Of a stretch of DNA of 64,000 nucleotides, positions 1 to 9,994 are shown in pieces. The stretch comes from Paludibacter sp. 47-17 (GTDB lineage Bacteria; Bacteroidota; Bacteroidia; Bacteroidales; Paludibacteraceae). Position 1 is the first letter of the stretch, and every line of letters begins with the position of its first letter. Location: the NCBI GenBank assembly GCA_001898935.1, contig MKVT01000008.1, forward strand, positions 186,001 through 250,000, given 5' to 3'. The notes beneath the pieces are model-generated. The model was not told the origin of the DNA, made no database searches, and saw nothing but the letters and a program-made list of their open reading frames with translations. The position numbers and the translations under genes are program-made.

Positions 1-1
1 T

Positions 2-1396
2 TGCATTCAAAAAACGGGCAATGAAAAGGATTTTGAGGATTTTAAAGCCCGAGGTTTTTTTCGTGATGAGTTTATACATACAACAGGTTGGCACAACGGC
101 AGTATGACTACTGTCATCGGCGATCGGGGCGAGCCGGTGAAAGGCACGCTTACCGGAAATATCGATTTCGAAAACCCGGAAGCGGTAAGGTATTTCAAGC
201 AACGGATGAAGCACTTCTTCGATCAGGGGGTCGATTTTATAAAATTAGATAAAACCGATGCCATCCCGGTAGCGAAAGCAATGTTCGAAATGAGCCGGGA
301 GCTGGGTAAAGAGTCGGAGGGAAGAGGTTTTGTACTTACGCACAGTCATGGGGTTGAAAAGGAAGAGTATAAGCGTTATCCCGGGAAATGGACCGATGAT
401 ACACGCTCCGATTGGTCGGTGGGTCATTCAGGACGAGCATTTTCTCCCTGGTTGCCCCGGGTCGCTTTTCAGGAAAATATTGCGATGTATACTGATACTG
501 CCCGTCATTTTTGGAAAATCCCGTTTTTAGCAAATGATATGGGAGGCTTTGCCCTCAGTAATGATGGATACGTGGATGAGGAGTTGTATATACGGTGGAC
601 GCAGTTTGCGATGTTTGTACCACTGACTACGGTTTTTTCGCAGCCCGAAAATCCGACCGGGAATATGGCTTATAAGGTTTCATCGCGCGCCGATAGCGTT
701 TTCAGAGCATATGCTCAACTTAAACTCCGGATGTTTCCTTATATTTATTCGTATGCCCATCGGTCGCGTTGGGACGGCGTAAATACCATTCGCCCCATAC
801 CGGGTTATCTGTATCAATATCTTTTTGGAAACGAATTGTTGGTAGCTCCTGTATGTGAACAGGGAACGATGACGAAAAACGTATTTCTTCCGGCAGGTTC
901 CGCTTGGTACGATTGGCGAACCGGTGAACGGTACGAAGGTGGCCAAACCGTTACAGTGGCTGCTCCGCTCCGCGAAATACCGGTGCTGGCAAGAGCCGGG
1001 GCTATGATTCCTATGCGTAACTATGCCCGCTCGGTGGAGCTGGGTTCCAACGATACCATAAACCTTCATGTATTTGCAGGCGATGCGGGTGAGTTTGTGC
1101 TGTACGAGGACGATGGTCAAAGTAACGATTACCTGGCCGGTCACTATTCTACGACCTGTTTTCGTTTGAACTCGAACGCTGATGGTTACGAAATCGTGAT
1201 TGAGCCGGTACAGGGCGCTTACCGCTCGATGCGGGAGGCTACCGTTTATCAGTTAATTGTTCATGGAGATCAACAGTTGCATCAAATACAGATACAGGGT
1301 AGCGCACTTCATTTTGTAAAAATGAACGGGCACCTGAAAACCGGTTATTTCAAAAAGTTGAACGACCGGAAAATGGTGATTTCTCTTCTCCGGTAA
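2..1396 (+). CDS. Glycoside hydrolase family 31 (alpha-glucosidase/alpha-xylosidase-like), C-terminal part, truncated at window start
   Basis: Frame stays open upstream of the tracked ATG at 104 to base 2; contains FIKLDKTDAIP, MGGFALSNDGYVDEELYIRWTQFAMFVPLTTVF and LLVAPVCEQGT...YDWRTGERYEGG typical of GH31. Confidence 0.9.
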   Translation, partial: CIQKTGNEKDFEDFKARGFFRDEFIHTTGWHNGSMTTVIGDRGEPVKGTLTGNIDFENPEAVRYFKQRMKHFFDQGVDFIKLDKTDAIPVAKAMFEMSRELGKESEGRGFVLTHSHGVEKEEYKRYPGKWTDDTRSDWSVGHSGRAFSPWLPRVAFQENIAMYTDTARHFWKIPFLANDMGGFALSNDGYVDEELYIRWTQFAMFVPLTTVFSQPENPTGNMAYKVSSRADSVFRAYAQLKLRMFPYIYSYAHRSRWDGVNTIRPIPGYLYQYLFGNELLVAPVCEQGTMTKNVFLPAGSAWYDWRTGERYEGGQTVTVAAPLREIPVLARAGAMIPMRNYARSVELGSNDTINLHVFAGDAGEFVLYEDDGQSNDYLAGHYSTTCFRLNSNADGYEIVIEPVQGAYRSMREATVYQLIVHGDQQLHQIQIQGSALHFVKMNGHLKTGYFKKLNDRKMVISLLR

Positions 1397-1420
1397 AAAT
1401 AATCCACCTTTTGTGAAGCG

Positions 1421-1453
1421 AACCCCGAGGTTTGGATAACAAACGTTGGGGTT
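1421..1453. terminator. Imperfect inverted repeat between convergent genes, likely bidirectional terminator
   Basis: aacccc-gag-gtttg ... caaac-gtt-ggggtt between the GH31 stop (1396) and the convergent BadF-type gene (1453). Confidence 0.55.
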
Positions 1454-2289
1454 TATGCATGAAAAGCAGCCAGGCCTTCGATCGGGTTTTGTTGGATAGT
1501 TGCTATCTCCAGTTGGTGCTCCGAAGCTACGATTTCAAGTACGTCTTTGAAATGCCAGGCGATAGAGCCGATAAAGCCGATCGGCAGCTCCGGGCTATCG
1601 TATTGTTTGATATTCCGTACAATGAAACTATCGAAAGCATCGTATACCAGATTGAATAAGGAGGGTTCTTCGATATGAGCCGACAAAAAGGGCGTAAACG
1701 AAGCCAGGAAGCGGTTGGGGAACGGTTGTTTGTATACCCGGTCCAGAATCATGGCTGGTGTGAGTTCGTATTCGTCGAGGAACTTCTCACGCAACCACTC
1801 AGGAAGCTGGTTTTTAAGGCAATCGCCAATAAACAATTTGCCCAGCACGGCTCCGCTTCCTTCGTCGCCCAGAATAAAGCCAAGTGGTGAAACGTTTTTG
1901 ACGATTTCTTTTCCGTTGTATTCACACGAATTGGAGCCCGTACCCAAAATGCAGGCAATACCGCTTTCATGGTTAAACAGGCCGCGGGCCGCTCCCAGCA
2001 AATCGCTCTCCACGGCAATGCTCGCCTTGGGAAAACCACTTTTCAGAGCATTGGCCACCATCCGTTTTTTATCGTCGAAAGCACATCCGGCGCCGTAAAA
2101 AAACAGCTCGTCGAGCCGGTCGGTGTCTTTTAAGAACGGAACCAGCGAGTGGAGCACTAATTCGCGTATTTCGTCCTCGGTTTGGTAAAACGGATTTATT
2201 CCGGAGGTCTGCAGTTCCTGAATATGCAGGGAGCAATCGCTTACGAGCCAGGTCGTACGCGTCGAGCCACTATCGGCAATTAGTTTCAT
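1453..2289 (-). CDS. BadF/BadG/BcrA/BcrD ATPase family, N-acetylglucosamine kinase-like
   Basis: MKLIADSGSTRTTWLV N-terminal phosphate-binding loop, GTGSNSCEYNG, GDEGSGAVLGK. Confidence 0.85.
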   Translation of the reverse strand: MKLIADSGSTRTTWLVSDCSLHIQELQTSGINPFYQTEDEIRELVLHSLVPFLKDTDRLDELFFYGAGCAFDDKKRMVANALKSGFPKASIAVESDLLGAARGLFNHESGIACILGTGSNSCEYNGKEIVKNVSPLGFILGDEGSGAVLGKLFIGDCLKNQLPEWLREKFLDEYELTPAMILDRVYKQPFPNRFLASFTPFLSAHIEEPSLFNLVYDAFDSFIVRNIKQYDSPELPIGFIGSIAWHFKDVLEIVASEHQLEIATIQQNPIEGLAAFHA

Positions 2290-2382
2290 GAATCAATAAA
2301 TGCTAAAAATTTATACAAACCTAAGAATTTTTTTTAGATGTTTGTGTATCTTTGGACTTTAATTGAATAAAAAACTGAAATC

Positions 2383-3843
2383 ATGGCAACGATTGATTGT
2401 TTTATTCCCTGTAACCATGCCGCTGATGCTGAGAATGCCGTGAAGCAATTCGATGCATGCCCGCTGGTGAGCCGGATATGCTTCTTATCCGATACTTTCT
2501 TTGAGGCTGGCGACAAAGCCGATGTGATGGTGGTTGACTCGCTTACCGGTACGCGACTTATCCAATCGATAGCGGCCGCAGCGGTATCGGAGTTCGTGAT
2601 GGTGGTTACCCGCGATACTGCCGTCGAATTAGGGCAGTTTGCACTCGACCGCATGGTACGGATCGCGCAGGATACAGGGGCGGCGATGGTATATTCCGAT
2701 TACTATAAAATGGCAGGCGATGTGCGTACAGCCTATCCCGTGAACGATTATCAACAGGGCAGTTTGCGCGACGATTTCAATTTTGGTTCGGTATGGGTTC
2801 TGAATACGGAGCTCTTTAAAAAAGCAGCCGGTTCCTTTACGGACGAATACAAATTCGCAGGCTGGTACGACCTGCGGTTAGCGCTTTCGCGGTTGGGCGA
2901 ATTGGTACATATCAACGAATTGCTGTATTCGGAAGTCGATACCGATTCGCGTAAAAGCGGCGAAAAACAATTCGACTATGTCGATCCGCGCAACAGGGCG
3001 GTACAGGTGGAGATGGAGCAGGTGTGCACCGCACATCTGAAAGCGATCGGAGGCTGGCTGGCTCCTGTTTTTGAAGATATGAGCCCCGAGGGCAGCGATT
3101 TCCCGGTCGAGGCATCGGTTATTATTCCGGTTCGTAACCGGGTGAAAACCATTGGCGATGCTATCCGGTCGGTACTGCGCCAGCAAACCCGTTTTTCGTT
3201 TAATTTGATTATTATCGACAATTATTCGACCGATGGAACAACGGAGCTGATTGCACAGGCGGCTGCCGGCGATACTCGCATACTGCACCTCATTCCCGAA
3301 CGCACCGATCTGGGCATCGGAGGATGCTGGAACGAGGGCGTTTTTCATCCGTCCTGTGGAAAATTTGCCGTGCAGCTCGATTCGGATGATGTGTACAGCA
3401 GCGAGACTACACTCCAGAAAATGGTAGATGCTTTTTACGAACAGCGTTGTGCGATGGTGGTGGGCTCGTATACGATGACCGATTTTGCCATGAATGAAAT
3501 TCCTCCGGGCTTGATTGATCATCGGGAATGGACTCCTGATAACGGCCGGAACAATGCTCTGCGGATTAACGGACTGGGCGCTCCCCGGGCCTTCTATACC
3601 CCGGTACTCCGTTCGGTAAAAGTGCCGAATACAAGTTATGGCGAGGATTATGCGTTAGGATTGGCCATTAGCCGCCGTTACCGCATCGGAAGGGTGTACG
3701 ACTCGTTATATCTTTGCCGCCGGTGGGACGATAACTCCGATGCTTCGCTGGATGTGGTGAAGTTGAATGCTCACAATGCGTACAAAGATAAAATCCGCAC
3801 CATCGAACTGCAGGCGCGGATGAATATGAACAAGTTACAATAG
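2383..3843 (+). CDS. Family 2 glycosyltransferase with an additional N-terminal GT-like domain
   Basis: C-terminal half VEASVIIPVRNRVKTIGDAIRSVLRQQ...LIIIDNYSTDGTTE and QLDSDD; -7-like TATCTTTG at 2347-2354. Confidence 0.85.
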   Translation: MATIDCFIPCNHAADAENAVKQFDACPLVSRICFLSDTFFEAGDKADVMVVDSLTGTRLIQSIAAAAVSEFVMVVTRDTAVELGQFALDRMVRIAQDTGAAMVYSDYYKMAGDVRTAYPVNDYQQGSLRDDFNFGSVWVLNTELFKKAAGSFTDEYKFAGWYDLRLALSRLGELVHINELLYSEVDTDSRKSGEKQFDYVDPRNRAVQVEMEQVCTAHLKAIGGWLAPVFEDMSPEGSDFPVEASVIIPVRNRVKTIGDAIRSVLRQQTRFSFNLIIIDNYSTDGTTELIAQAAAGDTRILHLIPERTDLGIGGCWNEGVFHPSCGKFAVQLDSDDVYSSETTLQKMVDAFYEQRCAMVVGSYTMTDFAMNEIPPGLIDHREWTPDNGRNNALRINGLGAPRAFYTPVLRSVKVPNTSYGEDYALGLAISRRYRIGRVYDSLYLCRRWDDNSDASLDVVKLNAHNAYKDKIRTIELQARMNMNKLQ

Positions 3844-3847
3844 GGGG

Positions 3848-4417
3848 ATGAAAAGAGGACGGAATACAGTACTGTTGCTGTTGCTTACCCTGCTGGTACC
3901 TATGAAAAGTATCGCGCAGGAAATCACCGATTCGCTGATGAGTGAAGTAGAGCGGATTATTGAAACAGGCAAACGATACCTGGGAAAACCGTATCGGTTT
4001 AAAGCCGACAGCGGTTACCATTTCGATTGCAGCGGTTATGTCTCCCATGTGTTGCTCCAGCATAACATCCGGTTACCACGGTCGTCGCGCGATATGCAAA
4101 AGGCTGTTCGTAAAGTTCCCTACGATGAAGTTAAAAAAGGAGATCTCATCTTTTTTAAAGGCCGGAATTCGAAATCGCCGGCCATCGGACATGTGGCAAT
4201 GATAGTGGATGATACACCCGGTGCGTTGAAAATGATTCATGCCGCGAGCCGGGGCATTGTAATCGATCCGTATCCAACCCCCTATTATAAAAAAAGGTAT
4301 GTGTCGGTGGGCCGTATTCCCAGATTGGCCGGCGATTCGACCGTAGCACCGGCCGATACCCTGCATGCAGCCTCGATTCCCGATTCCTTGATCCATCAGT
4401 CGCTGTCGGTCAATTAG
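3848..4417 (+). CDS. NlpC/P60 family C40 cysteine peptidase (secreted)
   Basis: Signal peptide; FDCSGYVSHVLLQ, GDLIFFKG, IGHVAMIVDD motifs. Confidence 0.9.
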   Translation: MKRGRNTVLLLLLTLLVPMKSIAQEITDSLMSEVERIIETGKRYLGKPYRFKADSGYHFDCSGYVSHVLLQHNIRLPRSSRDMQKAVRKVPYDEVKKGDLIFFKGRNSKSPAIGHVAMIVDDTPGALKMIHAASRGIVIDPYPTPYYKKRYVSVGRIPRLAGDSTVAPADTLHAASIPDSLIHQSLSVN

Positions 4418-4438
4418 AAAGTTTAAAATCAATTGTTT

Positions 4439-5761
4439 ATGAAAGTTCTGAAGTTATTGGTTGCATTGTTTATTGTTCATGTTCAACTGGCTGAAGCTCA
4501 AAACATAAATTTGTTTGCTCGAACGGATAGCTTGATCGGCCGGATCGAACAGTCGGATCGCGGAATGGGATCCGTGTCGGTATTCATGAATGGAGAAGAG
4601 GTTTATAAGCGGCATTATGGTTTTGCATCGCTCGAATCCCAAATGCCCATTGACGATAAAACGCTTTTTCGGATTGGTTCGATCTCTAAAACTTTTACAG
4701 CTACCCTGGTATTGAAACAGGTAGAACTCGGGAAACTGAAACTGACCGATTCGCTGAGCAAATGGTTTCCGATGTTCGGCAATTCGCGGAAAATTACAAT
4801 CAGGCATTTGCTCTCGCATCAGAGCGGGATTTATAATTTTACGAGCGATGCTACATATCTGCAGTGGAATGTACAGCCACACAGCCGGAAGGAATTGCTC
4901 GAACGGATGCTCCGATACCCGAATGTTTTTATGCCCGGCGAAAAGACCGAATATTCCAACTCCAATTATGTGCTGCTCACCTGGATTCTGGAGGAGGTGA
5001 GTGGCGAGACTTATTCCAACTTGCTTGATAAGTGGATTGTAAAACCTGCCGGTTTGAAACAGACTTTTTTTACAACCGATCCGGCAATGCCGTTGGCTTC
5101 GTCGTACAACCGCACGACTAGCTGGATAAAATCGACCGATACGCACGAAAGTATCCCCTTGGGTGCAGGTGCTATAGTGTCGACCCCCTCGGAGTTGAAT
5201 CGTTTTCTTTTTGCGCTGTTGTCCGGCAAATTGCTCAGTCCCGGATCGCTTACGGCTATGAAAACGATATCGGCCGACCGGTTTGGGTTGGGGCTTATTA
5301 AAGTACCTTTTTATACCTATACCGGCTATGGACATACCGGAGGCATCGATGGATTTCAATCGCAGCTCTTCGGTTTTCGCAACGATTCGGTCGTAGTGGC
5401 TATTACAGCCAATGCGGTGATGTACCCGATCAATGAATTAATGATCGGGATATTGAGTGATGTGTTCCAGCTTCCGTTCCAGTTACCGGTATTCAAATCT
5501 GCCGTCGAAACAAGCCCTGAACAGCTGCAAGCCTATACAGGCGTGTATTCGGCAGCAGGATTGCCTATCAAGCTTACGATCAGCGTGCAGGATGGTGTGC
5601 TCACAGGGCAGGGAACCGGTCAGCCCTCTTTCCCGCTTACCTGTACAGGGCCTCATCAGTTCGCATTTGAACAAGCAGGCATCGTGCTCGAATTTCAACC
5701 GGCCCAGCACCAGATGGTACTGATTCAGATGGGAAATCGTTTCGTAATGAAAAAAGAATAA
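4439..5761 (+). CDS. Serine hydrolase, beta-lactamase/class C-like family
   Basis: FRIGSISKTFTATLVLKQ (SxxK), YSNSNY, GHTGGIDGF; ATG at 4439 follows a TTG at 4433. Confidence 0.88.
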   Translation: MKVLKLLVALFIVHVQLAEAQNINLFARTDSLIGRIEQSDRGMGSVSVFMNGEEVYKRHYGFASLESQMPIDDKTLFRIGSISKTFTATLVLKQVELGKLKLTDSLSKWFPMFGNSRKITIRHLLSHQSGIYNFTSDATYLQWNVQPHSRKELLERMLRYPNVFMPGEKTEYSNSNYVLLTWILEEVSGETYSNLLDKWIVKPAGLKQTFFTTDPAMPLASSYNRTTSWIKSTDTHESIPLGAGAIVSTPSELNRFLFALLSGKLLSPGSLTAMKTISADRFGLGLIKVPFYTYTGYGHTGGIDGFQSQLFGFRNDSVVVAITANAVMYPINELMIGILSDVFQLPFQLPVFKSAVETSPEQLQAYTGVYSAAGLPIKLTISVQDGVLTGQGTGQPSFPLTCTGPHQFAFEQAGIVLEFQPAQHQMVLIQMGNRFVMKKE

Positions 5762-5763
5762 CT

Positions 5764-6837
5764 ATGACACGGTTCAATCTTTGGTGTTTTGCAGTGGGGC
5801 TGATGCTATGGTCCTGTACACAAGTGCCGGGATCGGGCGATAAAAATCGTTCGATAAGCGATCCCGACTCGCTGGCATTCGATACGCTGGTTGTCGATTC
5901 CATGTTTGCCGGAAGCGCGTTTACACTCGATATGGTTCAATTTGCAAAAAAAGTGGTGAATCTTCCCTATACTACCGATATGACCAACGAAAGGCAGCGC
6001 CTCGATATTATTTATCCCGAAGAAACGATAGGACCGTATAAGGTAATTGTCGTTCTGCATGGAGGAGGTTGGATGACAGGCGATAAACAGTCGGAAGCAA
6101 TCGCTCCGATTTTTGAAGTCATCAATCAGGGATATGCTGTCGTATCGGTGAATTACAGGTTATCGGGCGAAGCGCGCTGGCCTGCTCCGATTTACGATGT
6201 GAAAACCGCTATCCGTTTTTTACGTGAAAATGCAGATACCTATCGGCTCGATGCCGAAAAAATTGTGGTATGGGGTGTCGATGCCGGCGGGCATCTGGCA
6301 CTCATGCTGGCAGCAACCAACAATCAGATCGATTATGAGGATTTGTCGATGGGATCTTCCGAGGCATCGAGTAATGTGGATGGTGTGATCGCCTGGTACG
6401 CGCCCACCGAATTACTGGCATTGCCGGCGGCGGTGATACCGATGGCGAACCGGTTAATGGGATTTTCGGTTCAAAAATCGCCCGACCGGGCTAAGCTGGC
6501 GAGTCCGCTCGAAATGGCCACCGCCGATTTTCCTCCCATGTTGCTGGTGCATGGTACCGCCGATTCCATCGTTCCGTATCAACAGGCACTCGATCTGGTA
6601 CATAAAGTTAATTTACTGACGGGCGATCTCAGAGCCGAGCTAACCACCTACGAAGATGGAATTCACGGTGATCCGCTGATCCGTTCGTCGGTGAATGTGT
6701 TAAATAATCTTGATTTTGCCGATAATATTTATTATAAAGAGAAAAACCCTTATCGCACTTCGGTTGTTAAAGATATCAAGGTTGTATTTAATTTAAACGA
6801 TGAAGATGATAATACATCAGATTTTGAGATCGAATAG
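5764..6837 (+). CDS. Alpha/beta hydrolase (esterase/lipase, BD-FAE-like) lipoprotein
   Basis: LWSCTQ lipobox; VIVVLHGGGWMTGDK, VWGVDAGGHLALMLAA, LLVHGTADSIVPYQQ. Confidence 0.88.
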   Translation: MTRFNLWCFAVGLMLWSCTQVPGSGDKNRSISDPDSLAFDTLVVDSMFAGSAFTLDMVQFAKKVVNLPYTTDMTNERQRLDIIYPEETIGPYKVIVVLHGGGWMTGDKQSEAIAPIFEVINQGYAVVSVNYRLSGEARWPAPIYDVKTAIRFLRENADTYRLDAEKIVVWGVDAGGHLALMLAATNNQIDYEDLSMGSSEASSNVDGVIAWYAPTELLALPAAVIPMANRLMGFSVQKSPDRAKLASPLEMATADFPPMLLVHGTADSIVPYQQALDLVHKVNLLTGDLRAELTTYEDGIHGDPLIRSSVNVLNNLDFADNIYYKEKNPYRTSVVKDIKVVFNLNDEDDNTSDFEIE

Positions 6838-7642
6838 ATTACGGCGTATGGTATTGTTATTGCTCGCCATGACTGTAGCGACCGGAGCATGCCGTAAAAA
6901 AGAGGCTTCCAATGAAGTGAACATTATCCCCCTTGAAAAACATCAGAATACCTATAATACTGATTTTTATCATATTTCGGTTGAATATCCCATCGAGCAA
7001 TGGGACTATGACGGCGATATAAAGCAGTTTGTCGACGATGTGGTATCCTATTACAAACGCGATTGGAGCCCCGGGGGATTTTATTATGAAAAGGAAATGA
7101 GTTTCCGAGGAGGGATACGCGACAAAAAACAATACCCGAAACAGGAACTGGTTATTCGTTACGAGAAATTTTTCTCCCCCCGTATCGACATTCACGCTTA
7201 TTTGTTTACGATTTACGTCTACACGGGCGGTGCCAATGGCATGTCGACCGTCGCCACATTTAATTTTAATCAGAATGGGTTGATTCGTTCCGATGAAGCA
7301 ATGAATTTATCGTCCCGCAAGGAAGTGCAACTGGCAAAGCTGATTGCTGCTACGGCCCTGAAAGATAGGGAACGTTTCCAGAAAGACTTTGTCTATGAGG
7401 GGCTTGGGCTTAACTATCTGTATGCCGACGGCATTACTCCCAATGCCGAACTGATGGGAAGAAATAATTTCCAGTTCAGTTCGGTGTATCAAAACTTTCT
7501 TTTGACCGACGAAGGGGTTCGTTTTTGTTTCGACAAATATAAAATTGCAGCTGGTGCTGTAGGTACGCCTTCGATTTTGTTAACCTGGGATCAAATGAAT
7601 CCGTTTGTTGAAAAAAAATCACTGTTAATTAATTCTTTTTGA
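6800..7642 (+). CDS. RsiV-like DUF3298/DUF4163 family exported protein
   Basis: N-terminal hydrophobic signal plus RIDIHAYLFTIYVYTGGANGMSTVATFNF typical of DUF3298; true start may be 6848. Confidence 0.7.
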   Translation: MKMIIHQILRSNRLRRMVLLLLAMTVATGACRKKEASNEVNIIPLEKHQNTYNTDFYHISVEYPIEQWDYDGDIKQFVDDVVSYYKRDWSPGGFYYEKEMSFRGGIRDKKQYPKQELVIRYEKFFSPRIDIHAYLFTIYVYTGGANGMSTVATFNFNQNGLIRSDEAMNLSSRKEVQLAKLIAATALKDRERFQKDFVYEGLGLNYLYADGITPNAELMGRNNFQFSSVYQNFLLTDEGVRFCFDKYKIAAGAVGTPSILLTWDQMNPFVEKKSLLINSF

Positions 7643-7644
7643 AG

Positions 7645-8013
7645 ATGAAGGGCTTTTATACGATAATTTTATTAATTTTGTCGAATACCTTTATGACATT
7701 TGCCTGGTATGGTCATTTGAAATTTGCAGAATGGAAATGGTTCAGCAAGCTTGGGCTTATTTCTATCATATTGATAAGCTGGGGGATAGCATTGTTTGAA
7801 TACATGTTTCAGGTGCCGGCCAATAAAATTGGTTTTCATCAAAACGGAGGGCCCTTTTCGTTGGTGGAGTTGAAAGTGATTCAGGAAGTAATCACATTAG
7901 TTGTGTTTTCGGTGTTTAGTTTGGTTATGTTCAAGACCGAAACGCTGAAGCCCAATCACCTGATTGCCTTTGTGTTTTTAATTCTTGCCGTATTTTTTAT
8001 GTTCAAGAAGTAA
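7645..8013 (+). CDS. DMT/DUF486 family small membrane protein
   Basis: Four hydrophobic segments; TFAWYGHLKF, EYMFQVPANKIGF; ATG at 7645 preferred over TTG at 7639. Confidence 0.85.
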   Translation: MKGFYTIILLILSNTFMTFAWYGHLKFAEWKWFSKLGLISIILISWGIALFEYMFQVPANKIGFHQNGGPFSLVELKVIQEVITLVVFSVFSLVMFKTETLKPNHLIAFVFLILAVFFMFKK

Positions 8014-8082
8014 AAAATCAGCTCCGGTGGCCGCTGCTCTTTCAATCTCCTTCCCGGCTTTCAATTTTTAAAACGGAAAAGT

Positions 8083-8970
8083 ATGGATGAATTAGTAGTT
8101 AAAGAAAAATTAGTAGCGTGGGTCGATTCGTTGGTACCCTGGTTTTTATCGAGTGGATTAAAGATCTTCTTTATCGCCGTAGCAGCAATTGTATTAAACA
8201 AGGTTGTCAGTAAAATTATAGAGAAAGCCATTCGTATCGCTGTTGTCAGTCATCATTATTCGTCGAGAGATGCTGAAGTGAAGCGCGAAAATACCTTAAT
8301 CCAGATTTTCACCATTACATTCCGTTCGTTATTGTTCATTGTAGCGGGTCTTATGATTCTCAAAGAATTCGGAATCGACATCGCTCCCATGATTGCCGCC
8401 GCCGGTATTGCCGGGTTGGCCCTGGGTTTTGGAGGCCAGTACCTGATCCGCGATATTATTACCGGTTTGTTTATTATTCTCGAAAATCAGTACCGGATCG
8501 GGGATGTGGTTAATTTCGACGGATTGGGCGGTGCGGTAGAGGAAATAACCTTACGTAAAACCACTTTACGTGATATGAATGGAACGGTGCACCACATACC
8601 GCATGGTGAAATTAAGCGCGTATCTAATTTATCAAAAGATTTTGCACGGGTCAATATGGATGTGGGTGTTGCCTACGATTCGGATCTCGACCAGGTAATC
8701 GCTGTTGTGAACGAGACCGGAACCCGGATGGCCAACGACGAACGATGGAAAGATGCGTTTATAAAGCCGATTCAGTTTGTACGTGTCGACAGTTTTGGCG
8801 AGTCGGCTATCCTTGTAAAGGTAGTAGGCGAAACCCATGTATTGCGGCAGTGGGAAGTGGCAGGTGAGTTCCGTAAACGACTGAAGGCGGCCTTTGATAA
8901 AGCGGGTATTGTAATTCCTTTCCCACAAACCGATATACATATACATAAAATGCCGGGAGTACCCTCTTAA
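8083..8970 (+). CDS. Mechanosensitive ion channel MscS family
   Basis: AAAGIAGLALGFGGQYLIRDIITGLFIILENQYRIGDVV pore/beta-domain signature. Confidence 0.93.
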   Translation: MDELVVKEKLVAWVDSLVPWFLSSGLKIFFIAVAAIVLNKVVSKIIEKAIRIAVVSHHYSSRDAEVKRENTLIQIFTITFRSLLFIVAGLMILKEFGIDIAPMIAAAGIAGLALGFGGQYLIRDIITGLFIILENQYRIGDVVNFDGLGGAVEEITLRKTTLRDMNGTVHHIPHGEIKRVSNLSKDFARVNMDVGVAYDSDLDQVIAVVNETGTRMANDERWKDAFIKPIQFVRVDSFGESAILVKVVGETHVLRQWEVAGEFRKRLKAAFDKAGIVIPFPQTDIHIHKMPGVPS

Positions 8971-9034
8971 GGCATATTCATGGTGGATTCCGAAAAACCT
9001 TACGAGTAGGAGACAACCTTTATAGCAATAGAAT

Positions 9035-9433
9035 ATGAAGACGCAACGATTATTTACGATGGGTATACTGGCGATAGGCCTGCTACTTTCAGGGTGCTCG
9101 CCGCGTATTATCGGGGTGTGGCAGGTAGAGAACTACGAAATCATCTCGAATAGCGCGGAAAGTGTAAAAGCTACCAACATCGGGACCATCCGTTTTACAG
9201 CCGATGGTAATGGGCAGAAGGAGCTGAATTTTAGTGTGTTGGGGATGAATCAGGTGGATAAGGCTGCATTTACCTGGGTGTTGAACGAGAATTTTATCAC
9301 AGTGTCGGGCGATAGTTCCAGTTTCGTGAAAACATGGATCGTACTGGAGAACAAAAAGAACTTCCAAAAACTGACCTCCACCGACGGAGCACGACAGGTA
9401 CAGGTGATGGAATTACGACGTATAAAACAATAA
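9035..9433 (+). CDS. Small lipoprotein, lipocalin-like fold
   Basis: LLLSGCSPRIIGVWQVENYEI: lipobox plus lipocalin-like GVWxV start. Confidence 0.6.
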   Translation: MKTQRLFTMGILAIGLLLSGCSPRIIGVWQVENYEIISNSAESVKATNIGTIRFTADGNGQKELNFSVLGMNQVDKAAFTWVLNENFITVSGDSSSFVKTWIVLENKKNFQKLTSTDGARQVQVMELRRIKQ

Positions 9434-9489
9434 ATGCCGGGCACGTCGTTTCGCTTTGTGTTTGTAATTAACCAATAATTTGAAATAGT

Positions 9490-9897
9490 ATGAAATTAAT
9501 TGAAGAGTTTAAGACCTTTGCGCTCAAAGGAAATGTGGTCGATATGGCCGTAGGTATCATCATTGGTGGGGCATTTGGTAAAATAGTTTCTTCGTTGGTA
9601 AGCGATGTTATTATGCCCCCGATCGGTTTGTTGGTGGGTGGCGTTAACTTTACCGAACTATCCTTTGTGATGAAAGAGGCGGTTGGCGACAATCCGGCCG
9701 TGACCTTGAATTACGGCAATTTTATTCAGGTTGTATTCGATTTTCTGATCGTTGCTTTTGCGATTTTTATGATGGTAAAAGGGATGAACTCGCTTAAAAA
9801 GAAAGAAGAAACGCAGCCTGCAGCTCCTCCCGCTCCTCCGGCACCTTCAAAAGAAGAATTATTGCTGACCGAAATCAGAGATCTGTTGAAAAAATAA
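9490..9897 (+). CDS. mscL: Large-conductance mechanosensitive channel MscL
   Basis: [46 protein letters not shown]. Confidence 0.97.
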   Translation: MKLIEEFKTFALKGNVVDMAVGIIIGGAFGKIVSSLVSDVIMPPIGLLVGGVNFTELSFVMKEAVGDNPAVTLNYGNFIQVVFDFLIVAFAIFMMVKGMNSLKKKEETQPAAPPAPPAPSKEELLLTEIRDLLKK

Positions 9898-9960
9898 ACA
9901 CAGTTCGCTTTGCTGGAAGAATAATCCGGGATTTCCGGAGGCATATGTTGTGTTATTCTA

Positions 9961-9994
9961 TCAAAAACCGTCGGCTATTACCGACGGTTTTTGA
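9961..9994. terminator. Strong hairpin terminator
   Basis: Perfect 14-bp inverted repeat tcaaaaaccgtcgg-ctatta-ccgacggtttttga with flanking A and T runs. Confidence 0.9.

Noticed and set aside
680-1144. 154-aa minus-strand ORF opposite GH31
   Set aside because: Fully antisense to a confident GH31 CDS, no recognisable domain, composition of a shadow ORF.
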